Positions 57,385 to 64,000 of a DNA stretch of 64,000 nucleotides are shown here, one piece after another. Source of the DNA: Shewanella gelidimarina (GTDB taxonomy: Bacteria > Pseudomonadota > Gammaproteobacteria > Enterobacterales > Shewanellaceae). Positions within the stretch are counted from its first letter, which is position 1. Each line of letters begins with the position of its first letter. Location: NCBI RefSeq assembly GCF_023283945.1, contig NZ_JAKIKW010000008.1:110199-174198 (forward strand), read 5' to 3'. A program made the translations under genes and the position numbers. The notes beneath the pieces were generated by a model. It did no database searches, had not been told where the DNA came from, and saw only the letters and a list, made by a program, of their open reading frames with translations.

Positions 57385-57412
57385 AAAAAGCCCAGCGTTT
57401 GCTGGGCTTTTT
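57385..57412 (+). terminator. Intrinsic terminator of hda
   Basis: AAAAGCCCAGC-GTTT-GCTGGGCTTTTT, a GC-rich stem with T-run. Confidence 0.9.
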
Positions 57413-57439
57413 GCAACTTGGACAGCAGTCGCTACTGAG

Positions 57440-58123
57440 CTACTCTTCGTGTAAGAAGTGTCGCTTGCCCCTTAAAGTCAGTGCTGGCGCAGTCACTTCA
57501 ACTTGGTGTGATACGCGATTGTCTGAGTTAGATACTGCTTGTGAAATCGATAAATTTTAGAGCAGCTATCTCCTTGATTCATAAGAATTGGCTGCGGTAA
57601 ACGACTCACCAAGCCAACACTATCCAGCTCTGGCAATATTTGCTCAATAACGAATGCAGCGCGTGGCTGCAGGGCATTATCACCGACTATCCCTCTTTGT
57701 CCCCAGTCAACACTAATAGTCTCAGCTGTGGTCACTTCAGGGCTGTCAGTCACTGCAACGTCTCGTAGTATTGAAAGTCGATAACTCATCATGGCTTCTT
57801 CAAATAACATCGGCGCATCTTCCCTACGGGTGGAATAGGCATAGTAATCGGTGGCGGTATCGGTTGAGAAAAAGCTGGTTATATCACTTGGACTGTAAGC
57901 CGTTTGGTTATAATTGGCAGGTTTCACCTCTGAAACTCATATCGGCTAGGTTCGCCATTATCTCGCGGCTTAACGGATATGTGGCTGATAATTGATCAGC
58001 GATGAGCTGTTGCTGACTATCTCGCTGTTGATAATCGAATAGCAGTGTTGGCCCTTGAAAGTTTGAACGAATACTGCGAGGGAATAAGTCATTAGCGTGT
58101 GTGAGTTGCTTTGTCCTAGTCAT
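57440..58123 (-). pseudogene. Unknown gene with two frameshifts
   Basis: Three overlapping frames read as one protein. Segment 1 starts at 58123 (MTRTKQLTHAND) and runs to about 57925, ending DMSFRGET before a stop. Segment 2 (57927-57493) goes on in another frame (PANYNQTAYSPSDITSFF...AYSTRREDAPMLFEEAMM) to KIYRFHK. Segment 3, in a third frame from about 57535, reads AVSNSDNRVSHQVE..., ending LRGKRHFLHEE and TAG at 57440-57442. Two frameshifts in about 680 bp and no other damage suggest recent decay. I do not recognise the family. There is no signal at the current start, so the true N-terminus may be lost. Confidence 0.72.
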
Positions 58124-58337
58124 GTTAGTTCAAATTGATAGCTGCCACTGGTTTACGCCGTAAAAGCCAATATTGGGCTATGGCTAGACTTTAATGATAT
58201 GTTGCACCGGATTCAGGTGCCGATTGAAAAGCGTAATGGGCGCGATTGGCATTTTTCGCCGAGTTTTTTGGCTCAGAGTTGACTGATCGTGGCTGCTATT
58301 GTGAGGTAGAAAAGGCTTTTAAATGAAGTAAAGAGCC

Positions 58338-58359
58338 AAGGCTGGCGCAAACCAGCCTT
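58338..58359 (-). terminator. Weak hairpin downstream of the DUF2069 gene
   Basis: AAGGCTGG (58338-58345) / CCAGCCTT (58352-58359) with a 6-nt loop. On the minus strand it is 12 bp past the DUF2069 stop but has no real T-run. Confidence 0.4.
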
Positions 58360-58371
58360 TAGGGAACCGTG

Positions 58372-58743
58372 TTATTTTTTCTTCTTTTTAAGACCAAGGC
58401 CCAATTCGCGACCACGAATTCTAGCGTAAAAAGGAAAACCAATTAACAGTGCGCCGATAAGGAGAGATTCAGTCAGAGCAAACATAAAACGGGTATCTGT
58501 AACATAAAGTAAGGTTAGGGCGTGCAGCATATATAAACAAAGTATAAAGCTTGCCCAGGCGTAGGTGTATGGCTTGCCCGTCAAGATCCCTTTCAGAGGG
58601 AGTAGCAACGGCACTAACCATAGCAGACTAAATAACATTGAATATTCGCCTGACATACCTTGTTGGATAAACCAGCTGCCAAGCAATATAACTAAAATGA
58701 CATATCCAGCGCGGCAAAGTGTAAAGAGGGTAGATGACTCCAT
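58372..58743 (-). CDS. DUF2069 inner-membrane protein
   Basis: 123 residues with four membrane helices. The DUF2069 hallmark LPLKGILTGKPYTYAWASF is at about residues 49-67, and the tail is lysine-rich (GLGLKKKKK). The function is unknown. It lies 12 bp after the ArsC-like gene on the same strand, probably the same transcript as arsC. Confidence 0.88.
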   Translation of the reverse strand: MESSTLFTLCRAGYVILVILLGSWFIQQGMSGEYSMLFSLLWLVPLLLPLKGILTGKPYTYAWASFILCLYMLHALTLLYVTDTRFMFALTESLLIGALLIGFPFYARIRGRELGLGLKKKKK

Positions 58744-58755
58744 TTGCGTGCTCGC

Positions 58756-59112
58756 TTATAAAATTGCTAATACATTTTCAGGGGGACGACCAATGGCCGC
58801 TTTATTATTGGCTAATACAATGGGTCGTTCAATTAACTTGGGAGTGTCGACCATTGCTTGAATTAGCTGTGCATCTGTTAAACTTTCGTCAGATAAATTT
58901 TGCTGTTTGTATTCATCCTCTTTTACTCGCATCATTTGTCTAGGACTTACGCCAAGCTTGGTTTGTATGCTGGTGATTTCATCTGCCGAGAGAGGTGTTT
59001 TCAAGTAGTCAATGACTTGAATATCACAGCCTTGCTCTTCCAATAAAGCCAGCGTTTGTCTGCTTTTTGAGCACCTAGGGTTGTGGATAATACTTACACT
59101 TGTCATAGTCAT
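58756..59112 (-). CDS. ArsC-family protein (YfgD-like)
   Basis: 118 residues, thioredoxin fold. Cys14 in HNPRCSKSRQ is the catalytic position of ArsC arsenate reductases, and RPIVLANNKAAIGRPPENV near the end holds the oxyanion-binding Arg. Because it lies by bepA and hda, it is the YfgD type, for which true arsenate reductase activity is unproven; no other ars genes are near. The start may be ATG 59112 or 59106. Confidence 0.9.
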   Translation of the reverse strand: MTMTSVSIIHNPRCSKSRQTLALLEEQGCDIQVIDYLKTPLSADEITSIQTKLGVSPRQMMRVKEDEYKQQNLSDESLTDAQLIQAMVDTPKLIERPIVLANNKAAIGRPPENVLAIL

Positions 59113-59179
59113 TTTATTCTTATTTTAAAATTGCCGACATCATACTGTAATTAGTGATGTGAGTCACAATAAACAGTGG

Positions 59180-60640
59180 TTACTGCAAGGCTTCCATTGC
59201 TCTGTCTGCTTGTCTAAATTGTCTTATTCTGGCTTCAATTCGCGCAAGCTGCAATGGATTATCTTTGGATTGTTTATAGGCAAAGTTCAGTTGATCGATT
59301 GCTGTTTTATAATCGGCGGCTAGCGCTAAAGATTCTGCTTTAACATAATATTCCATCGCCTTGTTGCCGTTTTTTCTATAAGCCTGATACAAGAGTAAAT
59401 AGGCAAGCTGATCTTGCTTGTCAAGAAAGATAAGGTCTTCGAGTAATGGGATCGCCTTTTCGGTTTGGTCATCTTCTATGTAAACATTGGCTAAATTGGT
59501 ATTAACCACATTAGAGGTCGGTTTGATTTGTTGCTCTTTAAGCAGTAAGGCTATAGCGCCTTTAAAATCACCTTTTTGAGTCAATAGATCGGTTTTCGTA
59601 TCAATGAAAAACAGATTGTTAGGGGCACTTTTCAACAATTCGTCAATCATCTCTTCCGATTCGTCAAATTTATCCATTCTAAAGAGTGCGAGTGCTTTGC
59701 CATATTCAGCCGCACTTTTAAAACTATAACGGTTATGTTTTAACTGTTTTTCGAATATCGATAGCACTGCAGCTTCACTGTAGCCAGAAAATCGAACTTG
59801 AATTCGTGCCTTTGCTAGCTGAAAGTTCAAATTATCTGGGATATGCCTTAACGGGTATTGCTGTGCTCTAATTCTGGCTTCTGAGATCCGTGACTCTGGT
59901 AAAGGGTGAGTCAGCAACATTTGTGGTGGCTTGGTGGTGAATCGATAGCGGGTTGCAAGTTTACCAAAAAAATTGGCAGCGCCATTGGGATCAAAACCGG
60001 CATCAACTAAAATTTGCATGCCGATTCTATCAGCTTCTTTTTCATGCAAACGGGTGAAGTTAATTTTTGCTTGAGTTGCTAACGCTTGGGTTGTTGCAAG
60101 GGCAGCCATACCAGCTTGAGGTGAGGCTATGGTTAATAATATCGCCCCTAACATCCCTACTATAGTGGCAGTCGAGCTTTTATCCTGAGCTTCAAGCGAG
60201 CGAGCTAAGTGCCGCTGGGTGACGTGAGTGATTTCGTGGCCAAGCACTGAAGCAAGTTCGCTTTCGGTATCAGCATTGAGAAACAAGCCAGTGTGTACGC
60301 CAACATGGCCACCAAAAAAGGCAAAAGCATTAATTTCATCATTACGCAGTAAGAAAAAATAGAAAGGTGTTTTCACCCCGCTTGCATGCGCTACCAGCTT
60401 ATTGCCCAGTTCTGTTAGGTACTGGTTAAGCACGGGGTCATTGAGCATTGGGGCTGAAGCCCTGATAACACGCATATACGCATCACCATATACAGTTTCT
60501 TTCTCTAAACTGAAGGTGTTAACTGCGGCAGTACCTAAATCAGGCAGATCGTTGTTAGCGTAGGTAACCGCTGTAGTGGTACTTAAGATAAATGCCAACG
60601 TCCCTGCAATAACTGATTTTGAAAAAGTTAATTTACTCAA
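59180..60640 (-). CDS. bepA: Periplasmic chaperone/protease BepA
   Basis: 486 residues. A signal peptide is cleaved about residue 28. An M48 peptidase domain carries zinc-binding HEITH at 135-139 and a third ligand Glu in LHEKEADRIG, and a C-terminal TPR region lies at about residues 290-480. BepA helps LptD and BAM substrates fold and degrades stalled ones. The length matches E. coli BepA (487). In E. coli its neighbours are yfgD and perM, as here. Confidence 0.95.
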   Translation of the reverse strand: MSKLTFSKSVIAGTLAFILSTTTAVTYANNDLPDLGTAAVNTFSLEKETVYGDAYMRVIRASAPMLNDPVLNQYLTELGNKLVAHASGVKTPFYFFLLRNDEINAFAFFGGHVGVHTGLFLNADTESELASVLGHEITHVTQRHLARSLEAQDKSSTATIVGMLGAILLTIASPQAGMAALATTQALATQAKINFTRLHEKEADRIGMQILVDAGFDPNGAANFFGKLATRYRFTTKPPQMLLTHPLPESRISEARIRAQQYPLRHIPDNLNFQLAKARIQVRFSGYSEAAVLSIFEKQLKHNRYSFKSAAEYGKALALFRMDKFDESEEMIDELLKSAPNNLFFIDTKTDLLTQKGDFKGAIALLLKEQQIKPTSNVVNTNLANVYIEDDQTEKAIPLLEDLIFLDKQDQLAYLLLYQAYRKNGNKAMEYYVKAESLALAADYKTAIDQLNFAYKQSKDNPLQLARIEARIRQFRQADRAMEALQ

Positions 60641-60751
60641 GCGGATCCTTAATTTGGGCTATGCTTTTCTTGTTGTAAGGCCACAATGCATACTTGTGGT
60701 TTGCGCTGCTTATTAGGATAATAGCCTTAGATTGTTTATAGCAAGTTCATT

Positions 60752-60967
60752 ATGATTATTATTGATTTAACTGCCTTTCGCTGTCCGTTGCCATTAGTCA
60801 AAGTTAAATTGGCTTTAAAGCAGCTTAACCCGGGACAAAAATTAAGGGTATTGTTATCAGACCCTGGGTCTAAGCAAGATGTTCCCCGCTTTTTAAAAAA
60901 AGTTGGTTATCATCACCAAACTTTCAAACACGATGAGTGTATTTTGGCACTTGAGATCACTAAGTAA
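60752..60967 (+). CDS. TusA-family sulfur-carrier protein
   Basis: 71 residues. Cys11 in the FRCPLPLVK motif is the persulfide-carrying cysteine of the SirA/TusA/YedF fold. A small two-layer alpha/beta protein with no signal. The exact role (tRNA thiolation, cofactor sulfur, or other) cannot be told from sequence. It is divergent from bepA and 94 bp before perM. Confidence 0.88.
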   Translation: MIIIDLTAFRCPLPLVKVKLALKQLNPGQKLRVLLSDPGSKQDVPRFLKKVGYHHQTFKHDECILALEITK

Positions 60968-61061
60968 AGTGACTTTTAAACTGTTTTACATCTGTAAGTG
61001 TAAAACATCATTTTTAGCGGCAGCAGTACCGAGTGTATTTTTGCTGGATTAGGGAATATAA

Positions 61062-62156
61062 ATGTTAACCATTTTGAGTCGTTGGTATAAAGAACGTTTT
61101 AGTGATCCACAAGCCGTTACTTTAGTCTTTATTCTTGTTGGCATCGCGCTAGCTATTTATGTTGCTGGTGGCTTACTCGCGCCTTTACTCGTTGCGCTAG
61201 TCTTGGCATTTTTATTGGAATGGCCCGTTGCTCAAATGGCGCGGATTGGGATCAACCGCACACCCGCAGCGTCGCTGGTATTAATTTTGTTTATCGGTTT
61301 AATGCTGCTGATAAGTTTTGGCTTGATCCCAAGCCTTTGGCGTCAAGGTGTCAGCTTAATTGGTGACCTGCCTAATATGATTGATAAAGGGCTGCAGACA
61401 GCGCAGCAATACATTAATCAGTACCCACAATTTGTCAATCCGACGCAGTTAGATACCATGGTTGCAGAGCTGAAAAAAATGCTAGATACCCAGCACCTGT
61501 TAGATATTGGTAAGCAGTTGTTAGGTTACTCAGCATCGCTCTTAGTACTGATGGTGTATGTGATTTTGGTGCCATTATTGGTGTTTTTCTTTTTGAAAGA
61601 TAAAGATCAACTGATCCGCGGTAGCAAACGGTTTTTTCCTTCAAACCGAGATTTAGCCCGTAAGGTTTGGAATGAGATGCATCAACAAATTTTTAATTAT
61701 ATTCGCGGTAAAGTGATCGAAATTGTGATTATCGGTGTTGTGAGCTATGCCTTTTTTGCCGTTATGGATCTGAGGTATGCAGCGTTGTTAGGCGTGCTCA
61801 CTGGCTTGTCAGTGCTTATCCCTTATGTGGGGGCAACACTGGTGACTTTACCTATCGCATTGGTGGCTTTTTTCCAATGGGGTATAAGCTCTGAATTTGG
61901 TTATCTGATGATTGGCTATGGAATAATCCAAGCCTTAGACGGTAATGTACTCGTGCCGCTACTGTTTTCTGACGCGGTGGATTTACATCCTGTATTTATC
62001 ATTGCAGCTGTACTGGTATTTGGCGGGATGTGGGGAGTGTGGGGCGTCTTTTTTGCAATCCCGCTGGCATCACTGGTCAAAGCGGTGATTAATGCCTGGC
62101 CAGTGCATGAGCCACTACTGACCAATAGCGACGAATCATTGCCCGAAGTAAAATAG
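61062..62156 (+). CDS. perM: AI-2E family permease PerM
   Basis: 364 residues with about eight membrane helices. The family motifs are VLIPYVGATLVTLPIAL and ALDGNVLVPLLFSDAVDLHP. It is homologous to E. coli PerM (YfgO), the neighbour of bepA. The substrate is unproven. It ends in a strong terminator. Confidence 0.92.
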   Translation: MLTILSRWYKERFSDPQAVTLVFILVGIALAIYVAGGLLAPLLVALVLAFLLEWPVAQMARIGINRTPAASLVLILFIGLMLLISFGLIPSLWRQGVSLIGDLPNMIDKGLQTAQQYINQYPQFVNPTQLDTMVAELKKMLDTQHLLDIGKQLLGYSASLLVLMVYVILVPLLVFFFLKDKDQLIRGSKRFFPSNRDLARKVWNEMHQQIFNYIRGKVIEIVIIGVVSYAFFAVMDLRYAALLGVLTGLSVLIPYVGATLVTLPIALVAFFQWGISSEFGYLMIGYGIIQALDGNVLVPLLFSDAVDLHPVFIIAAVLVFGGMWGVWGVFFAIPLASLVKAVINAWPVHEPLLTNSDESLPEVK

Positions 62157-62179
62157 GCTTTGAGTAGTTAAATCAACGG

Positions 62180-62205
62180 AAAGGGGCTTAATGCCCCTTT
62201 TTTTA
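62180..62205 (+). terminator. Intrinsic terminator of perM
   Basis: AAAGGGGC-TTAAT-GCCCCTTT followed by TTTTTA. Its T-run overlaps the argP stop codon. Confidence 0.88.
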
Positions 62206-63105
62206 TTCGTTAGGATTGATCAGCAGATGACGAGCCGTCGCGGCTAATGAACGATAAACAATGGTTGTTTGCTTCGCTTTAATGTTCCAATGTTGCCAAT
62301 AGAGCGGCACTTGCATCCGTTTAGCCGGAAATACTTCTACCAGTTGGCCACTGTCGAGCAAGGGTTTGGCCTGTAAATGAGCCACTAATCCATAGCCTAG
62401 CCCCATTTTTATTGCCTCTAAGAAACTTTCCGAAGAGGGGATTTTATGCTCTCGACTACTGCATTCGCTAATATCAAAATAGAAGCTAAGAAATTTATCA
62501 TGCAGTTTATCTTTAGTGGAGAATACGACGGCAGGTGCCAGTAGTATTGACTGAGGTTTGTCTATTAAGTCATTAAAGTAAAGGCCTATAAACTCGGGTG
62601 TCGCGACACAAATATATTCCATGTGGCCAAGAAACTCACTGCTACAACCCGCCATAGGTGATTGGCTGGTGGTCACACATCCTACCGCGTCGCCACTTTT
62701 CAATAGATGATGTGTGTAAGCCTCATCATCGACCACTAACTCCAATAGCCACTTATGCCGTTTAAAAACTTCGGTGAGTGCGGGCAAAAACCATGTCGCT
62801 AAACTATCTGCATTAACCGCGATACGGACGATGGTCGGCAAGGACGGGTCGTCAACATTCATCTCGCTACGAAGCTCACTTTCTAGCAATTGAACTTGAG
62901 CGTAATGCCTGAGCAATCGTTTACCCATATCGGTGGCGTAAACCGGGGACGCGCGAACAACAAGCGCTTGACCGACTTTATCTTCCAGTTGTTTTATCCG
63001 TTGTGATACGGCTGATTGGCTAATAAATAGCAGCTTTGCCGCCTTATCAAAGCCACCTCGTGATACGACAATCGACAGGGCTTTTAGGTGGGCGTAATCA
63101 AACAT
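62203..63105 (-). CDS. argP: LysR-type regulator ArgP
   Basis: 300 residues. The winged helix-turn-helix is at about residues 18-45 (FDKAAKLLFISQSAVSQRIKQLEDKVG), with an effector domain from about residue 90. ArgP (IciA) activates argO in response to arginine and is inhibited by lysine in E. coli. It is divergent from argO, the standard arrangement, with a 121-bp shared region. Confidence 0.95.
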   Translation of the reverse strand: MFDYAHLKALSIVVSRGGFDKAAKLLFISQSAVSQRIKQLEDKVGQALVVRASPVYATDMGKRLLRHYAQVQLLESELRSEMNVDDPSLPTIVRIAVNADSLATWFLPALTEVFKRHKWLLELVVDDEAYTHHLLKSGDAVGCVTTSQSPMAGCSSEFLGHMEYICVATPEFIGLYFNDLIDKPQSILLAPAVVFSTKDKLHDKFLSFYFDISECSSREHKIPSSESFLEAIKMGLGYGLVAHLQAKPLLDSGQLVEVFPAKRMQVPLYWQHWNIKAKQTTIVYRSLAATARHLLINPNE

Positions 63106-63125
63106 AGATGCTCCAAGGTGTTTGT

Positions 63126-63140
63126 ATAAGTTTTACTTAT
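63126..63140. promoter_or_regulatory. Palindrome in the argP-argO region
   Basis: ATAAGT-TTT-ACTTAT is a perfect interrupted palindrome of LysR-box size (T-N11-A type) in the divergent region. TTGTAC (63160-63165) and AATATT (63182-63187), 16 bp apart, could be the argO promoter. Inference. Confidence 0.35.
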
Positions 63141-63226
63141 GATACATAAATAAAATTAGTTGTACTTATTTTTGTTTGGCGAATATTCTGCGCCTCAAAT
63201 CATCGTATATTTACCAAGGTAAACTC

Positions 63227-63853
63227 ATGCAAACAGCTTTCATTCAAGGAATGGGGATCGGTGGCAGCCTCATTATGGCTGTCGGCGCGCAAAATGCTTT
63301 CGTTTTAAAGCAAGGGCTAAGGAAAGCTCATTCACTGCCTATTGCAGCCTTGTGTTCCGTGATTGATGCGATAATGATTACGGCGGGGGTCGCAGGCTTA
63401 GGTCATCTCATTTTGGCTTTTCCGCTAATAAAAGATATAGCCAGTTTTGGCGGGGCCATTTTTTTGCTGATCTATGGCTATAGCGCTCTTAAATCCTCTT
63501 TTAGTGAAAACAACATGGTGGATGAAGATCACCATGCAACAGACAGTTTGAAAAAAGCGGTATTAACCACACTTGCGATAAGTTTGCTTAATCCGCATCT
63601 GTATCTTGATACTGTTGTGTTATTGGGAAGCATAAGCGTGCAGTTTGAAGGTAGTGCAAAGCAGTGGTTTGGTGCTGGCGCAGTACTGGCCTCATTTTTG
63701 TGGTTCTTTAGCTTGAGCATTGGCGCAAGATACTTAAGCCCTGTGTTCAAAAAGCCGAAAGCGTGGTGTTATCTAGATAGATTTATCTGCTTAACGATGT
63801 GGTCTATCGCATTCGCACTGCTTTACCCGTATTTAAAACAGCTCTTAGGGTAA
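63227..63853 (+). CDS. argO: Arginine exporter ArgO (LysE family)
   Basis: 208 residues with six membrane helices. It opens with MQTAFIQGMGIGGSL and the LysE-family GAQNAFVLKQGL, and carries LLNPHLYLDTVVLLG in the second half. It exports arginine and some analogues. The frame is open from 63176, but AAGGTAAACTC precedes the ATG at 63227, and the family begins there. Activated by ArgP by homology. Confidence 0.95.
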   Translation: MQTAFIQGMGIGGSLIMAVGAQNAFVLKQGLRKAHSLPIAALCSVIDAIMITAGVAGLGHLILAFPLIKDIASFGGAIFLLIYGYSALKSSFSENNMVDEDHHATDSLKKAVLTTLAISLLNPHLYLDTVVLLGSISVQFEGSAKQWFGAGAVLASFLWFFSLSIGARYLSPVFKKPKAWCYLDRFICLTMWSIAFALLYPYLKQLLG

Positions 63854-63948
63854 TGTCTACAGAGTCTAAAATAAAAAAGGAGCCCAAAGGCTCTAATGCC
63901 GATCAGTTAGTCAATATTTGATCGGTTGACCGATCTTCTCAGCATGCG

Positions 63949-63986
63949 AAAATCCGAATGTATTCCTTACATTCGGATTTTTTATG
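63949..63986 (+). terminator. Intrinsic terminator downstream of argO
   Basis: AAAATCCGAATG / CATTCGGATTTTTT with a 9-nt loop. A shorter GAGCC/GGCTC stem lies at about 63882-63896, nearer the argO stop. Confidence 0.8.
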
Positions 63987-64000
63987 GACGTATCTCAAGC

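Noticed and set aside
58142..58282. Plus-strand 46-codon stretch (ANIGLWLDFNDMLHR...) next to the pseudogene
   Set aside because: Protein-like wording but no start, no binding site and no recognised family; may be a gene fragment, not claimed.
1..64000. CRISPR arrays, tRNA or rRNA genes, prophage integrases, complete IS
   Set aside because: None seen: no regularly spaced direct repeats, cloverleafs, or transposase/integrase frames.

Overview
The window looks like chromosomal DNA of a gammaproteobacterium of the Shewanella type (order Alteromonadales). This rests on recognisable proteins and gene orders: fadR next to nhaB and dsbB, an uninterrupted recC-recB-recD block, hda/arsC-like/bepA/perM in an E. 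coli-like arrangement, a periplasmic nitrate reductase operon with c-type cytochromes and a Vibrio/Shewanella-type small membrane protein, and several marine-gamma conserved hypotheticals. No rRNA, tRNA, CRISPR array, prophage or complete insertion sequence was seen.

Layout. 1-2776: the yeaH (cut by the window edge) and prkA/yeaG stress pair. 3230-6439: dsbB and nhaB on the minus strand, diverging from fadR. 6523-12389: tamA-tamB, the outer-membrane/inner-membrane translocation module. 12487-15047: an isoaspartyl peptidase gene whose 3' end is present twice, with a lipoprotein gene and a TetR-like gene trapped between the copies. 15149-17253: a small Cys-rich protein, an outer-membrane barrel gene broken by an in-frame TGA, and a CBS-domain protein. 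17334-21221: hrpA. 21222-26308: a repeat, a long regulatory leader and napDABC plus a 42-residue membrane protein. 26941-41615: ddl, recD-recB-recC, and a transglutaminase/DUF58/MoxR operon, all on the minus strand. 41855-46707: an EAL protein with a possible Fur box, a 294-bp MITE-like element, slt and rmuC.

46922-53939: msrPQ, a small unknown protein, an RraA-like protein that keeps a complete metal-enzyme motif, an AsmA-family protein with a BsuPI-domain lipoprotein, and sodB/grxD back to back. 54031-57354: uraA, a DUF2066 protein and hda. 57440-58123: a pseudogene with two frameshifts. 58372-62156: a DUF2069 protein, an arsC-like gene, bepA, a TusA-like gene and perM. 62203-63853: the divergent argP/argO pair.

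Most of this is core housekeeping: envelope biogenesis (tamAB, bepA, slt, ddl), recombination (recBCD, rmuC), redox repair (dsbB, msrPQ, sodB, grxD), anaerobic nitrate respiration (nap) and regulation (fadR, argP, hda). The less ordinary parts are the duplicated gene end at 13.4-15.0 kb, the inverted MITE copies at 21.2 and 42.9 kb that bracket nap-recBCD, the long nap leader, and two decayed genes at 15.6 and 57.5 kb. I found no convincing wholly new multi-gene system; the best candidate for an undescribed unit is the lipoprotein/TetR cassette.
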